A DNA stretch of 64,000 nucleotides, from positions 186,001-250,000 of the forward strand of contig NZ_JAAORA010000002.1 of the NCBI RefSeq assembly GCF_011601315.1. Reading direction: 5' to 3'. How positions within the stretch are numbered: position 1 is the first letter of the stretch; each line of letters begins with the position of its first letter. The position numbers and the translations under genes were made by a program. This stretch comes from Candidatus Chlorobium masyuteum. Lineage in GTDB: Bacteria > Bacteroidota > Chlorobiia > Chlorobiales > Chlorobiaceae. Below the pieces are notes generated by a model. It worked only from the letters and a program-made list of their open reading frames with translations. It made no database searches and had not been told where the DNA came from. Below are positions 41,436 through 51,324 of this stretch, piece after piece.

Positions 41436-43241
41436 TCAATGAGCCGCCTGGAAGGTTTCCAGGCGGGCTTTGATGGCTTGGGCGCTGTCGAGTGTCAGAC
41501 ACTCCCCGGCAAGTTCTTCGGTTTCGGCAATGGTGTAGTGTGATACCAGTGATTTAAGGTTCGGTATATCCGAGGCTACAACACTGAATCGTCTGAGCCC
41601 GCATCCAATCAGGAAAGGCAGGGCAAGCGGGTCTGAACCCATGTCACCGCATATCATTGCCCTGCAGTGGTTTCTGTTGGCGGCAGCAATAACCCGGTGC
41701 AGCTGGCGTATAATTGCCGGATGGAATTTTTCAAAGAGGTCCTGCACAACAACGTTGTTCCTGTCCACAGCGAGGGTGTACTGGGTAAGGTCATTGGTCC
41801 CGATGCTGATGAAATCTACACGTCTGGTGATTTCATCAATGATCTCCACCGCTGCCGGGACCTCAATCATTGCCCCGATTCCCGGCCTGTCAATCGGTTG
41901 TTCCATCTCTCTGGATAGCTCCTCGATGTGTCGGTCGATCACCTTCCGGACATGGTGAATCTCTTCAAGAGAGATGATCATGGGGATCAAAATATCGATG
42001 TTGCCGTGAACATTAGCCCTGATTACTGCCCGTATCTGGTCATCAAGTATTTCAGGCATATCAATCAGTATTCTGATCCCCCTCCATCCAAGGTTAGGAT
42101 TTGGTTCCCTTACGGGAGAGTAGATCAGTTTGTCGCCTCCGATGTCAAAGAGTCGAATATCAAGTGGCATGGGAGCTATCGTTTCAGCCATATCGAGGTA
42201 AGAGGAGTACTGTTCGGACTCCTTTGGCACTTTGGTTCCGTCAGTAAAGAGGTTCTCGCTTCTGAAAAGCCCTACACCTTCCGCACCCGAAGCCGTCAGG
42301 TTCTGGAGCTCCTCCTTGAAATCGATATTGGCGAAAAAGGTGATTCTGACACCGCATTTTGTTGTTGCCGGCAGCGTAGCGGTCAGTGATGCACTCTCTT
42401 CATGCTCTTTCTCCTCCTCTTTTTTCCTTTCATACCAATCAATTCGCTCCTGACCGGGATTGGTGATTACGACTCCCGTTGTTCCATCAAGGATCACAGG
42501 CATGCCGGTTGTCACCTTGTGAGAGAGGTTTCCGAGTCCTACGACCATCGGAATATTGAGTGACTTGCATATCAGGGAGATATGGGAGGTTGTTCCACCT
42601 GAATCGGTTATAAATCCCTTTACATTGCTTCGGCTGAGCAGGATCACATCGGCAGGAGAGAGATGATAGGATGCGACAATGACACCTTCAGGAATCCATG
42701 AGTGCAGTTTTCGTACATGAAGGTTTCTGATGATCCGGTCCTTTATATCGAGGAGATCGTCAGCCCGTTCACGGAATATCTGTTCTTCAGAAGTTTTGAA
42801 TTTTTCAAGATAGAGGTTGAACTCCTCCTCTATGACCATATGTGCCGGTTTTCTCTCGGAGAGAATTCTCGATGAGATGGTATCAATAAGTACCGGATCA
42901 TGCAGGATCATGATCTGGGCCTGAAACAGATTGGAGTATCCTTTACCGAGTTTTCTTGTTGTTACCCGCTCGATTTTTTTCAGTTCTTTCTCGGAACGGT
43001 TCAGTGCGGCAAGAAAACGTTCAATCTCGTCATTGATATCCCCGTGTTTCAGTTCCTGGATCTCATGATGATCGGTCTCCTTGACAAAACTATAGCATGT
43101 TCCGATTGCTATCCCTTTGGATGCACCGATCCCTGCATAGGACAGCTCCATTTCCTGTCCCGCTGTGTCGCTGTTTTTGATCGCCGGTTCCGGTGCTCCA
43201 TCTGTTTTTCCGGAGACCGGAGAGTGAGTATTATCTGACAT
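41436..43241 (-). CDS. ptsI: Phosphoenolpyruvate-protein phosphotransferase (enzyme I)
   Basis: This 601-aa PTS enzyme I has the phosphorylatable histidine at H220 in GGTTSHISLICKSL. The PEP-binding TIM barrel has GVGLFRSE, then ISIGTNDLTQYTLAVDRN and the catalytic cysteine region MICGDMGSD. N-terminal residues 1-30 are an unusual poorly conserved extension. It passes phosphate from PEP to HPr. No HPr or sugar-specific EII gene is in the window, so a regulatory role is likely. Last gene of the dnaB operon, 9 bases after dnaB. Confidence 0.93.
   Translation of the reverse strand: MSDNTHSPVSGKTDGAPEPAIKNSDTAGQEMELSYAGIGASKGIAIGTCYSFVKETDHHEIQELKHGDINDEIERFLAALNRSEKELKKIERVTTRKLGKGYSNLFQAQIMILHDPVLIDTISSRILSERKPAHMVIEEEFNLYLEKFKTSEEQIFRERADDLLDIKDRIIRNLHVRKLHSWIPEGVIVASYHLSPADVILLSRSNVKGFITDSGGTTSHISLICKSLNIPMVVGLGNLSHKVTTGMPVILDGTTGVVITNPGQERIDWYERKKEEEKEHEESASLTATLPATTKCGVRITFFANIDFKEELQNLTASGAEGVGLFRSENLFTDGTKVPKESEQYSSYLDMAETIAPMPLDIRLFDIGGDKLIYSPVREPNPNLGWRGIRILIDMPEILDDQIRAVIRANVHGNIDILIPMIISLEEIHHVRKVIDRHIEELSREMEQPIDRPGIGAMIEVPAAVEIIDEITRRVDFISIGTNDLTQYTLAVDRNNVVVQDLFEKFHPAIIRQLHRVIAAANRNHCRAMICGDMGSDPLALPFLIGCGLRRFSVVASDIPNLKSLVSHYTIAETEELAGECLTLDSAQAIKARLETFQAAH
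41444..41466 (+). terminator. 10-bp hairpin at ppiD/ptsI junction
   Basis: CCGCCTGGAA (41444-41453) pairs perfectly with TTCCAGGCGG (41457-41466) around GGT. It lies 27 bases after the PpiD stop, inside the last codons of ptsI, and is followed only by GCTTT. It may terminate the PpiD transcript, doubling as coding sequence. Confidence 0.45.
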
Positions 43242-43250
43242 AGGTGAGGG

Positions 43251-44777
43251 TTAAAAGGGTGCTTCATCCTGATTTATGAATACTCCGGCATTGGATTTAC
43301 CGGATTCCGGCAGTGAGGGCGCGTAGCGTTCAGGCTCATGGGATGTATCAGCAGCGTCGCCGGCGGTGATATAGGTATTTGCCGTTGACTGAAACCGCCC
43401 GTAGTTTTTCAGGAAGAGCAGACGGATGTCGCCAATAGGGCCGTTTCTCTGCTTGCCTATAACAATTTCTACAACATCCTTGGTTGATGAGCCGTCCTCG
43501 AAGGTTGTTTTACCGTACATTTCCGGCCGGGAGAGGAACATGACGACGTCTGCATCCTGTTCGATAGAGCCCGACTCCCTGAGATCGCTGAGCTGGGGCC
43601 GACGGTCGCCCGAGCGCTGTTCAACCGAGCGGTTAAGCTGGGCAAGCGCGATGACGGGAATGTTCAGCTCCTTTGCCAGTGCTTTCAGCGACCTTGAAAT
43701 CTGCGCAATCTCCTGTTCACGATTTGTTTTCCCGTCACGTACAGGAGTGACCAGCTGAAGGTAATCGACTACAACCATACCGATATTGTGCTCCTGCTTC
43801 ATGCGGCGGGTTTTGGCGGCAAGCTCCATAATCGAGATCCCCGGTGTATCGTCAATAAAGAGTTTCGCTTCATTGAGCTTGTCCATGCTGTTGATGATCC
43901 TGCCCATCATTTCCGGCGTTATACGCCCGGTTCTGACAAGCTGGGACTCAACATAGGCTTCGGCGCACATGAGCCTTACGGCAAGCTGAACCTCAGCCAT
44001 TTCAAGGCTGAAAAAAAGAACCGGTGTATCAAAATCGACCGCTGCATTCCGGGCAAGGGCGAGCGCAAACGCGGTTTTACCGGCCGAAGGCCTTGCCGCA
44101 ATGATAATCATGTCGGAGCCCTGGAATCCGGCCGTCATCTGATCCAGTTCAGAGAATCCCGATCCGATGCCGGTGACGGAGGATTGTGATGCTCTGAGGG
44201 TTTCAAGCATCCGAATGCCGTTTTTCACCAGCTCTTTTATCAGTGAGGCCTTCTTTTTTATACCCGCCTGGGAGATATTGAAAAACTGCTGGGAGGCATG
44301 TTCAACCAGATCAAAAATATCCATTGATGAGCTGTAGGCTGCCCCGGATATCTTGGCTGATATGGAGATCATCCTCCGGTAGAGGTACTTCTCCTTTGCC
44401 AGGCGGGCATAGTACTCGATATTGGCGGCGCTGATAACTTTGCCGGAGAGTTCCGCCAGATAGTGCCGTCCTCCGACCGGCTCCAGTTCGTTCATTTTCA
44501 GCAGCTCTTCACTGACGGTGATAATGTCAATTGCCTGCCGTTTATGGTAGAGCTGCATCATCGCCCTGAAGATGATCTGGTGACGTTTTTCATAAAAAAC
44601 CTCTTCACCATTATCACCGAATATCTGGATGACCTGTTCAATAGGGTCATCTTCGAGAAGAATGCAGGCAAGCACCTCCTGCTCGATTTCAGTAGAATAG
44701 GGAGGAACGCGGCTCTCCTGACTGAAATCAATATCCTTGTCAAAATCTATGGCAACCGCAGCTTTCTTGATCATCAT
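43251..44777 (-). CDS. dnaB: Replicative DNA helicase DnaB
   Basis: This 508-aa RecA-fold hexameric helicase has the N-terminal DnaB domain (PPYSTEIEQEVLACILLEDD). Walker A is ARPSAGKTAFAL, Walker B MVVVDYLQL, and H4/arginine-finger segments LAQLNRSVEQR and GSIEQDADVVMFLSRP are seen. A C-terminal extension after about 460 is low-complexity. No intein. It unwinds DNA at replication forks. The start overlaps the UDG stop (ATGA), and ptsI follows 9 bases later. Confidence 0.95.
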   Translation of the reverse strand: MMIKKAAVAIDFDKDIDFSQESRVPPYSTEIEQEVLACILLEDDPIEQVIQIFGDNGEEVFYEKRHQIIFRAMMQLYHKRQAIDIITVSEELLKMNELEPVGGRHYLAELSGKVISAANIEYYARLAKEKYLYRRMISISAKISGAAYSSSMDIFDLVEHASQQFFNISQAGIKKKASLIKELVKNGIRMLETLRASQSSVTGIGSGFSELDQMTAGFQGSDMIIIAARPSAGKTAFALALARNAAVDFDTPVLFFSLEMAEVQLAVRLMCAEAYVESQLVRTGRITPEMMGRIINSMDKLNEAKLFIDDTPGISIMELAAKTRRMKQEHNIGMVVVDYLQLVTPVRDGKTNREQEIAQISRSLKALAKELNIPVIALAQLNRSVEQRSGDRRPQLSDLRESGSIEQDADVVMFLSRPEMYGKTTFEDGSSTKDVVEIVIGKQRNGPIGDIRLLFLKNYGRFQSTANTYITAGDAADTSHEPERYAPSLPESGKSNAGVFINQDEAPF

Positions 44778-45430
44778 GCAATATCCTTGTCGTGAAGCGT
44801 TTCTTTTCCGCCCGTTTTTTTGTAATGGTGCTCCATCATCTGCACATCCTCCCAGCAGGCCCGTTTCCAGTTGGGGTTACGCAGCAGTGCGGCCGGATGA
44901 TAGGTCACAAAACAGTCAAACCCTTTCCATTCGATCAGCTTTCCCCTCATCATTCCCATGGAGAGGTTATTTCCAAGAATGGTATTTGCGGCAACCTTTC
45001 CAAGAATAAGAATGATTTTAGGCTTTACAATCTGCAACTGCTGCTGCAGCCATGGCCGGCAGAATCCGATTTCATCCTCAAGCGGGTTGCGGTTTCCCGG
45101 CGGCCTGCACTTCAGAATGTTGCAGATATAGACCTCTTCACGTTCAAAATGAACCGCCTGCAGAATTTTTGTGAGGAGCTGGCCGGATCTTCCTACAAAA
45201 GGCCTTCCCGACGCATCCTCTTCCGCTCCGGGGGCTTCGCCGATGACAACAATTTCTGCAAGAGGGCTCCCTTCGCCAACAACAACATTCCGCCTTGTTT
45301 CGGCGAGCCGGCACTTTCGGCACGCCATTGCCGCTTTTTGCAGCTCCGCAAGCTTTTCAGCTGCCGAAGCGGAAGGGTGTTCACTGCCGGACGGTGTGCT
45401 CACTACAGGATCAAATAACAGGCCTTCCAT
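44774..45430 (-). CDS. udg: Family 4 uracil-DNA glycosylase
   Basis: This 218-aa enzyme removes uracil from DNA. Four cysteines for a 4Fe-4S cluster are seen: C37 and C40 (ACRKC), C108 and C124. The active-site motif GEAPGAEEDASGRPFVGRSG and the His motif VTYHPAALLRNP are present. The first 30 residues are an extra Ser-rich stretch. The 4-base overlap with dnaB and 4-base gap from coaBC place it in an operon linking repair to replication. Confidence 0.92.
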   Translation of the reverse strand: MEGLLFDPVVSTPSGSEHPSASAAEKLAELQKAAMACRKCRLAETRRNVVVGEGSPLAEIVVIGEAPGAEEDASGRPFVGRSGQLLTKILQAVHFEREEVYICNILKCRPPGNRNPLEDEIGFCRPWLQQQLQIVKPKIILILGKVAANTILGNNLSMGMMRGKLIEWKGFDCFVTYHPAALLRNPNWKRACWEDVQMMEHHYKKTGGKETLHDKDIA

Positions 45431-45434
45431 GCAA

Positions 45435-46682
45435 TTATCGGCTGTTTTTATGGAGAGGAGACTTACTCTCGTACTGTTTTTCTATGACCTCAAGCAGCCG
45501 CTCTGCCGCGTCATGTTTTGAAAGTTGAGGCAGCTCGGTTGTTTTGCCGCTACGCTCTATCAGGGTCAGAATATTGGTATCAACTTCAAAACCGGAAGTT
45601 TTGCGATCAAAAAAGTTGAATGCTATCAGGTCAAGCTGCTTTGATTCCAGTTTCTTGCGTGCATTATCAATATCTGACTGCATTTCGAGTGCAAATCCTA
45701 TGGCAAGTTGTTTGCTGCTTTTCTGCAGACTGAACTCTGCAAGGATATCCGGGTTTTTTACAAGCGTAATCTCGATCTCTTCGGCCTCTTTTTTCATTTT
45801 TCTTTCATATGGTGCGGCCGGTCGATAATCTGCTACAGCCGCCGCGCCGATAAAGATCTGGCAGCTTTGGAAAAATGTTCGGGCGGCAGCATGCATCTCC
45901 GCAGCACTTTCAACATCGATGCGTTGCACTCCCGGAGGAGTTTCAAGATGAACCGGGCCTGTAATGAGCGTGACCAGTGCTCCGCGTTTTGCCGCAGCAC
46001 CGGCTATGGCGAATCCCATCTTGCCCGAAGAGTAGTTGGAGATGTAGCGCACGCCATCAATTTTCTCTCTTGTCGGTCCGGCTGTCACAACAATGGATCT
46101 CCCCTGCAGGGGGGACTTTTTCTGTGATGAGTGCAGGGCCTCTTCAAGATGCGTGTGGATGGTTTCGGGCTCAGGCATCCGGCCGGTTCCGGATTGTCCT
46201 GAAGCGAGCTCTCCGCTTTCAGGTTTGAAGACCAGGCAGCCCTGTTTTTCAAGGAGTGCGATATTTCGCTGCACTGATGCAGAGAGAAACATCTGGCCAT
46301 CCATGGCAGGAAAAACAAGTACCGGCTTGCCTGGCCGCAGTGTGAGAAAGCAGGCTGTGAGCATATCGTCGCAAAGGCCTGCGGCCAGCCGCGCAAGCGT
46401 ATTGGCTGTGGCCGGGGCAATGACCAGCGCATCGGCCCACTCGCCAAGCGAGATATGGTGTGTGTAATCGGTTTCCGGTGTGTCAGCAGGAGGAAATATA
46501 TTCCGGTAGACAGGCTCCTGGGAAACGGTTGCAAGGGCAAGTTCACTGACAAAACGGGCACCGCCGTCGGTAAGGGCAACCCTGACATTTGCCCCTGCTT
46601 TTTTCAACACTCTTACCAGTTGCGGCGTTTTGTAGGCGGCAATGCCGCCGCAGATGCCGATGATGATGTTTTTGCCTCTCAA
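45435..46682 (-). CDS. coaBC: Bifunctional CoaBC
   Basis: This 415-aa bifunctional enzyme of coenzyme A synthesis has the N-terminal flavin-dependent decarboxylase CoaC: GICGGIAAYKTPQLVRVLKK, ISLGEWADALVIAPATAN and the PAMDG catalytic segment. The C-terminal CoaB ligase begins near 190: VVTAGPTREKIDGVRYISN, GKMGFAIA, then AAAVADYRP. It converts phosphopantothenate plus cysteine to phosphopantetheine. It follows tamB by 64 bases and precedes the UDG gene by 4. Confidence 0.95.
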   Translation of the reverse strand: MRGKNIIIGICGGIAAYKTPQLVRVLKKAGANVRVALTDGGARFVSELALATVSQEPVYRNIFPPADTPETDYTHHISLGEWADALVIAPATANTLARLAAGLCDDMLTACFLTLRPGKPVLVFPAMDGQMFLSASVQRNIALLEKQGCLVFKPESGELASGQSGTGRMPEPETIHTHLEEALHSSQKKSPLQGRSIVVTAGPTREKIDGVRYISNYSSGKMGFAIAGAAAKRGALVTLITGPVHLETPPGVQRIDVESAAEMHAAARTFFQSCQIFIGAAAVADYRPAAPYERKMKKEAEEIEITLVKNPDILAEFSLQKSSKQLAIGFALEMQSDIDNARKKLESKQLDLIAFNFFDRKTSGFEVDTNILTLIERSGKTTELPQLSKHDAAERLLEVIEKQYESKSPLHKNSR

Positions 46683-46746
46683 GAGCTTATTTCCTGTGGA
46701 TTTATTTCAGATTGGTTTACCTGTCAATTTACAAAAACAGCAGGAT

Positions 46747-49700
46747 TTATTTTTTTTTGCCGGATGAAGGGATAATTCGTTTCCAGAACTGATCCCATGA
46801 GTTGAACCGCTCCCTGAAGGAGACGCTTGCACCCCATGTTTCCGAAGGTTTCTGCAGATTGATGCTCGATGTTTCATTTCCGATCTGTCCGTAAGAGCGA
46901 TAGGCCTCCAGGTATATTTTCGGAGTTACACGGTATTCGATTTTCTGTGCAGTACCGTAATAGTCTGACATAACAGTTTGTTTCATGCTCGGTGAGCTGC
47001 CTGTGCCTACAAAGCGGACTTTTCCGCCGGTACCGGGGACGTTGAGTGCAAAGTAAAGATCAAGTCCGCTAAGGGCTCCGCGGTTGTCCACGCCGACATT
47101 GACATTGAAGCTTTCGATTCCGGCAATATCCTGCACGACTCTTGAGAGCTGTGAAGAAATCATACCTGTTCCGGTCGATATTCCGACGTTTGATGCAAAG
47201 CCGGTGTTCTGGTTGCTGCTGCCCGGTCTGATATACCACTGTTTTGAAAGCAGCATGGTGATGACATTCAGCTGCGCGTTCGGGTCTATCTGGCTTGATT
47301 GTCCGCCGATGGTGTTCTGGGAAGAGAATGGTTGAGACTGCTCGTTGAGGTAATAGCCCATCTCCACCTGTGGTTCATTGAGCGAACCGGTGATGGCAAG
47401 CAGCAGTTTTACATTATCCCGCTCACCGGTCTGCTGGTTTACAGCCGTTACGTATTTGGCTCCATACAGATTGTCCATAACGCCGCCCCGGATATCAGCG
47501 TTGTTCCAGGTTACCTTGCCGCCATCCTGCAGATCGAAATTTGAGTTGGAAAATTTGTATTTACCTCCGATGACATTCACCGAACCGAACAGCCGGTAGA
47601 GCTGATCGGTTTTATTGACGACAAGTGAGAGATTGTTTACCGTTGTTTCAATCTGTTCGCCTCTGAGGCGGTCAAAAATCACACTGCACTTGATCGGTAC
47701 ATTACTTGTCAGCCTCAGGTTTTTTATCTGGAGGATATCAAGCAGTGAATAGTAAAACTCTGCGGGTTGAACGGCTGCGTTACTTCCGGCAATCTCAGCT
47801 GAACTCTGTGATGGATAGCGGGGAACAAATTCAATGAACTTGTTGACTCCAATATACTTCGCGCTTTCATTGGCTCCAGCCCGATAGAGAGAGAAATCAG
47901 CAGCGTTGATTCGCAACTCTCCTTCGGCGAGCGGGGAGGTGAATGTGCCATGCAGCAGCAGATTGTTTGTAGAACCGGTTATGGTTCCAAAAGAGGTTTC
48001 ATCCTTCCGGTCTTTTTTGTTGAACAGTAACAGATTGTCAATCCGGCATTCAAGAGCAAGTGCTCCCGGTTCCAGTTTGTCAAGTTTTACCACTCCGTTG
48101 ATACGCCCTGTGCCCTTGAGATTGTCGCGGATTTTGATATCGCGAAGTTCGATCGCTTTTGGGGTTATAAAGAGGTCCCCATTGAGCAGATAGGTAACCT
48201 GGGTGGGTTCAATTCTGATTTTTGTATCAAGCAGCCGGCTTGTCAGATAGATATCGGGTGTCGGTGTTCTCCCTTCAATTTTGAGTGTTGTCGGTATTAT
48301 GCCTTCGGCATCATCAATGATCGGGATCGCGTATTTCAGCAACTGCGCGGAAAGATTATCCGAGCGGAATGAAACTCTGACGGGTTGTTGCGGTGCAGTC
48401 CAGATCTGCAGGGGGTAGTAGCTGAGTTCCAGCGGAATGGTTCCGCTTCCCTCGAACGTGTTCATTACCACTATCGGTTTTGCACTGTTCAGTGAGCCCG
48501 GTGAGCTGTTATGCATCTCAAACTGAAGCTGGCCGGAACTGTGCCTTGCTGTGCCCTGCACGGTTCCTATCCGGATTTTATCATAGCGTATATCCTCACC
48601 GCTCAGTTTGAGTGCCGTTATTTTTGCGCCGGGTGTGCCGCTGACTGTCAGAGAGGCATTGATGGATCCTGCAAGCAGATCAAGTGATGGATTGATGATT
48701 AACTGTCTCAACTCCCTGAGCTGAACTTTGTAGAGTATACATTGAAAGGTACCTGACTGCGAGTTGCTGAGCTCTCCGTTAAGCACAATCTGCTGCCCCC
48801 CTTTCATCAGACTGAAACGGTTGAAGAGTGCCGATGTTCTGCCGAGCATGATATGTGACTTTTCAGATGCCTGCCAGATACCTTCAGCATCTTTCAGGGA
48901 GAGGTGATTAACGGTCAAATCATAGCTGCTGCCGCTTTTTGCGGCTGACAGTTTTGCCGAAAAGTTCTGCTGCGGTTCAAGGGTGGAGATGTCGAGAGAG
49001 GTCTCAAGCCGAGAAGGGCTATACAGCGCGGTAAAGATGGCCGCACCTGTTTTTTTGCCGGCCAGGGAGAGTGATGCTGCCTTTGCATTTACCGATGCTT
49101 TTTTCGTCCCGCTGGCAGTACACTCCAGCCCGGCCGCCATAGCGAGCTTCTCTATCAGCACATTGTTATTGGCCTTCAATTGTTCGACTCTTATTGCACT
49201 CTCTATCGAGCACTCGCCATTACTGTACATGGCTCTCCCTTCAGCACGTCCCTTCACAAAGAGCGCCTCAACAGGGAAGAGTCGCTGAAAGGGTGAGAGA
49301 TCTTTGATTGTTACCAGGTAGTTGACCGTGAATGGTTTTGTCAGTTTGCCCGAGCTGTTTTCAGGGGCAGGCATGGTTGTCTGCCATATATTCTGTGATG
49401 CGATCTCCCTCGCAATTCCGGAGCCTGCAAGTCTGCCAAGAGCAATCAGCTCGTCAAATGAAAAATTTCCTTCGGTAAGCAGGTCAAAAAAATCACTGTT
49501 GATCGTGGTTCTGGAGCTGCCGGGTTTCTGTACAATCTCGATAGATGCCTTTGAATTATCTTTCAGCCGGATATTGTTGATGAGAGAGGGCGCGAACTTC
49601 ATCATGGCAAAAACATTCAGGGCTTTCGCGTCAACACCTGATCCATTCATGCTGAATGTGCCGTTCAGATCGGTTTTATACTGCTCTGAACCGAGGATTT

Positions 49701-51324
49701 TTGATAGATCAAGAGCCGTGGCCTTGCCGGATGCCTGGTAACGGGTTGCTTTATTTTTCAGGTCGACTCCACCGTCAAGGCTGAATGTTGTGAGATTGTT
49801 TTTGAGGGAAACCGTAGCTGCCATCATGTCATTGGCAAAGTCAAGCAGCAAACTTCCCTCTTTGATCGGCTGATTTTGCCAGTAGGAGTCGGCCAGCTTC
49901 ATGTCAAGCTTCAGGCGGTTGATTTTTTTGTTGACCATAACGCCTTCAAAGCTGCCGGATGCGTTGATCAGACTTTTTTCTCCACCCGCGTCAACCAGCT
50001 TTTGAGGTTTCAGGTTTTTCAGCACCATGGAGCCTTTGGAGGAAAACTGTTCCGATCCCTCTTTTGATGTCTCTGCATTCAGGGAGAGATCTCCTGGAGC
50101 AGTTCGAAGGGTCAGTTCTGACTTGACCGTTTTCAGACTACCTTTTACCCGTCCGAGAAAGGTAATGTTACCGGTTTTTTTTGCGATCTCCCGGTAGGTA
50201 CTCTCATGCAGTAGAGACTCGATAAATGCACCTTCAACCCTTGAGCTGTCACATTCAAGCTGATAAGCCAGGGCATTTCTGTTTTGCAGGTTGAGCAGTT
50301 CTCCTTTAACGATGATCCGGTTTTTAAGGTGTGTCAGGTTTGCATCCAGGATTTTGACATTATCTTTTTTTCCTTTTGCGTTGCCCTTCAGGGTGTACAT
50401 TCCGTCAGGAAGAAGAAGTTCCGGAAAAAACTGTTTCAGATCACTGCTGTGGAGGGAGAGCTCCTGAATATTCAAAAATGAGTCGGCGCGTAAAAGCTGC
50501 TTTTGAATCAGGGAGGAGAAGATAGTAAAATTGTCAAAAGTGGCCGAGAGTTCAGCTTTGCTTTTATTTGCCTCGGCTTTCAGTGCAATTATTTCTGCGC
50601 GGTTTTCCGAAAAGAGAAAACTTCCCGATGCATGGTGCAGGGTGATGTTTTCGCGGGGGAGTGTGAGTCTGAGTCGGAGTGTATCAAGTTTTCCCTTCAG
50701 AAATTTGTCCTTTATGGTGAACGATGAGAGTTCCAGGTTGATATTGTTCACCGAGAGCTGAAGGGCGTTCGGGTTGCTCTTCTTTCCGGTGTAGGTGAGC
50801 GTGCTGTTTTTCAGATGCAGTTTTTTGCTGAAAAAATGATCGAGTGGAGCCTGCTTTATATTGGGATCGCGAAAAGCAAAGAGCTGTTCAATATTGAGTT
50901 TGCCGTTTTCCTGTTCGATAACTCTCGCGTTCAGCGAATCGGCAACAAGCCGCCGCAGATAGAGTTTTCTGATTTCAGGCTGGAGGAAGGTGAGGAAGTT
51001 TACTTTTGCTGAAACTTTGCGCGCTTCAATCGCAGGAACCGCTTCGCCGGGGCTGTATATACGGGGGTTGATCAGGGTGACACTGTTGGGGAACTTCAGG
51101 TGAAGTTCGCCCAATTCAAGACGACCGACAAAGTTTTCATTAAAAAGAGCCGTTGCCCGCTCTTTGACCAGCAGGTCAATGACTCCGCTGTTCAGAACAA
51201 ACAGAGCGACAAGCGACAGAAGAAAAATGAATGCCGTGAAAACTGTCAGCAGTTTGATGGTGTAGTGTTTAATCCTTTCCACTGCCGGGTGATGGGTTAG
51301 TGTAGAGCTGAAGAATTTTATCAA
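46747..51324 (-). CDS. tamB: TamB-like translocation/assembly protein (DUF490)
   Basis: This is a 1525-aa AsmA/TamB-type protein. An N-terminal membrane helix (about 28-48, LLTVFTAFIFLLSLVALF) anchors it. The rest is repeating amphipathic strands forming a long groove, and the last 350 residues match DUF490 (NLSLVVNKTDQLYRLFGSVN, KYKFSNSNFDLQDGGKVTW, IAGIESFNVNVGVDNRGALS). The family moves lipid or assists barrel insertion between inner and outer membranes. The first ATG overlaps the preceding gene by 56 bases; a GTG at 51282 would shorten it. Confidence 0.85.
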   Translation of the reverse strand: MIKFFSSTLTHHPAVERIKHYTIKLLTVFTAFIFLLSLVALFVLNSGVIDLLVKERATALFNENFVGRLELGELHLKFPNSVTLINPRIYSPGEAVPAIEARKVSAKVNFLTFLQPEIRKLYLRRLVADSLNARVIEQENGKLNIEQLFAFRDPNIKQAPLDHFFSKKLHLKNSTLTYTGKKSNPNALQLSVNNINLELSSFTIKDKFLKGKLDTLRLRLTLPRENITLHHASGSFLFSENRAEIIALKAEANKSKAELSATFDNFTIFSSLIQKQLLRADSFLNIQELSLHSSDLKQFFPELLLPDGMYTLKGNAKGKKDNVKILDANLTHLKNRIIVKGELLNLQNRNALAYQLECDSSRVEGAFIESLLHESTYREIAKKTGNITFLGRVKGSLKTVKSELTLRTAPGDLSLNAETSKEGSEQFSSKGSMVLKNLKPQKLVDAGGEKSLINASGSFEGVMVNKKINRLKLDMKLADSYWQNQPIKEGSLLLDFANDMMAATVSLKNNLTTFSLDGGVDLKNKATRYQASGKATALDLSKILGSEQYKTDLNGTFSMNGSGVDAKALNVFAMMKFAPSLINNIRLKDNSKASIEIVQKPGSSRTTINSDFFDLLTEGNFSFDELIALGRLAGSGIAREIASQNIWQTTMPAPENSSGKLTKPFTVNYLVTIKDLSPFQRLFPVEALFVKGRAEGRAMYSNGECSIESAIRVEQLKANNNVLIEKLAMAAGLECTASGTKKASVNAKAASLSLAGKKTGAAIFTALYSPSRLETSLDISTLEPQQNFSAKLSAAKSGSSYDLTVNHLSLKDAEGIWQASEKSHIMLGRTSALFNRFSLMKGGQQIVLNGELSNSQSGTFQCILYKVQLRELRQLIINPSLDLLAGSINASLTVSGTPGAKITALKLSGEDIRYDKIRIGTVQGTARHSSGQLQFEMHNSSPGSLNSAKPIVVMNTFEGSGTIPLELSYYPLQIWTAPQQPVRVSFRSDNLSAQLLKYAIPIIDDAEGIIPTTLKIEGRTPTPDIYLTSRLLDTKIRIEPTQVTYLLNGDLFITPKAIELRDIKIRDNLKGTGRINGVVKLDKLEPGALALECRIDNLLLFNKKDRKDETSFGTITGSTNNLLLHGTFTSPLAEGELRINAADFSLYRAGANESAKYIGVNKFIEFVPRYPSQSSAEIAGSNAAVQPAEFYYSLLDILQIKNLRLTSNVPIKCSVIFDRLRGEQIETTVNNLSLVVNKTDQLYRLFGSVNVIGGKYKFSNSNFDLQDGGKVTWNNADIRGGVMDNLYGAKYVTAVNQQTGERDNVKLLLAITGSLNEPQVEMGYYLNEQSQPFSSQNTIGGQSSQIDPNAQLNVITMLLSKQWYIRPGSSNQNTGFASNVGISTGTGMISSQLSRVVQDIAGIESFNVNVGVDNRGALSGLDLYFALNVPGTGGKVRFVGTGSSPSMKQTVMSDYYGTAQKIEYRVTPKIYLEAYRSYGQIGNETSSINLQKPSETWGASVSFRERFNSWDQFWKRIIPSSGKKK

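Noticed and set aside
49800-51300. Plus-strand open frames within tamB
   Set aside because: They are antisense shadows of a 1525-codon gene with consistent domain content.
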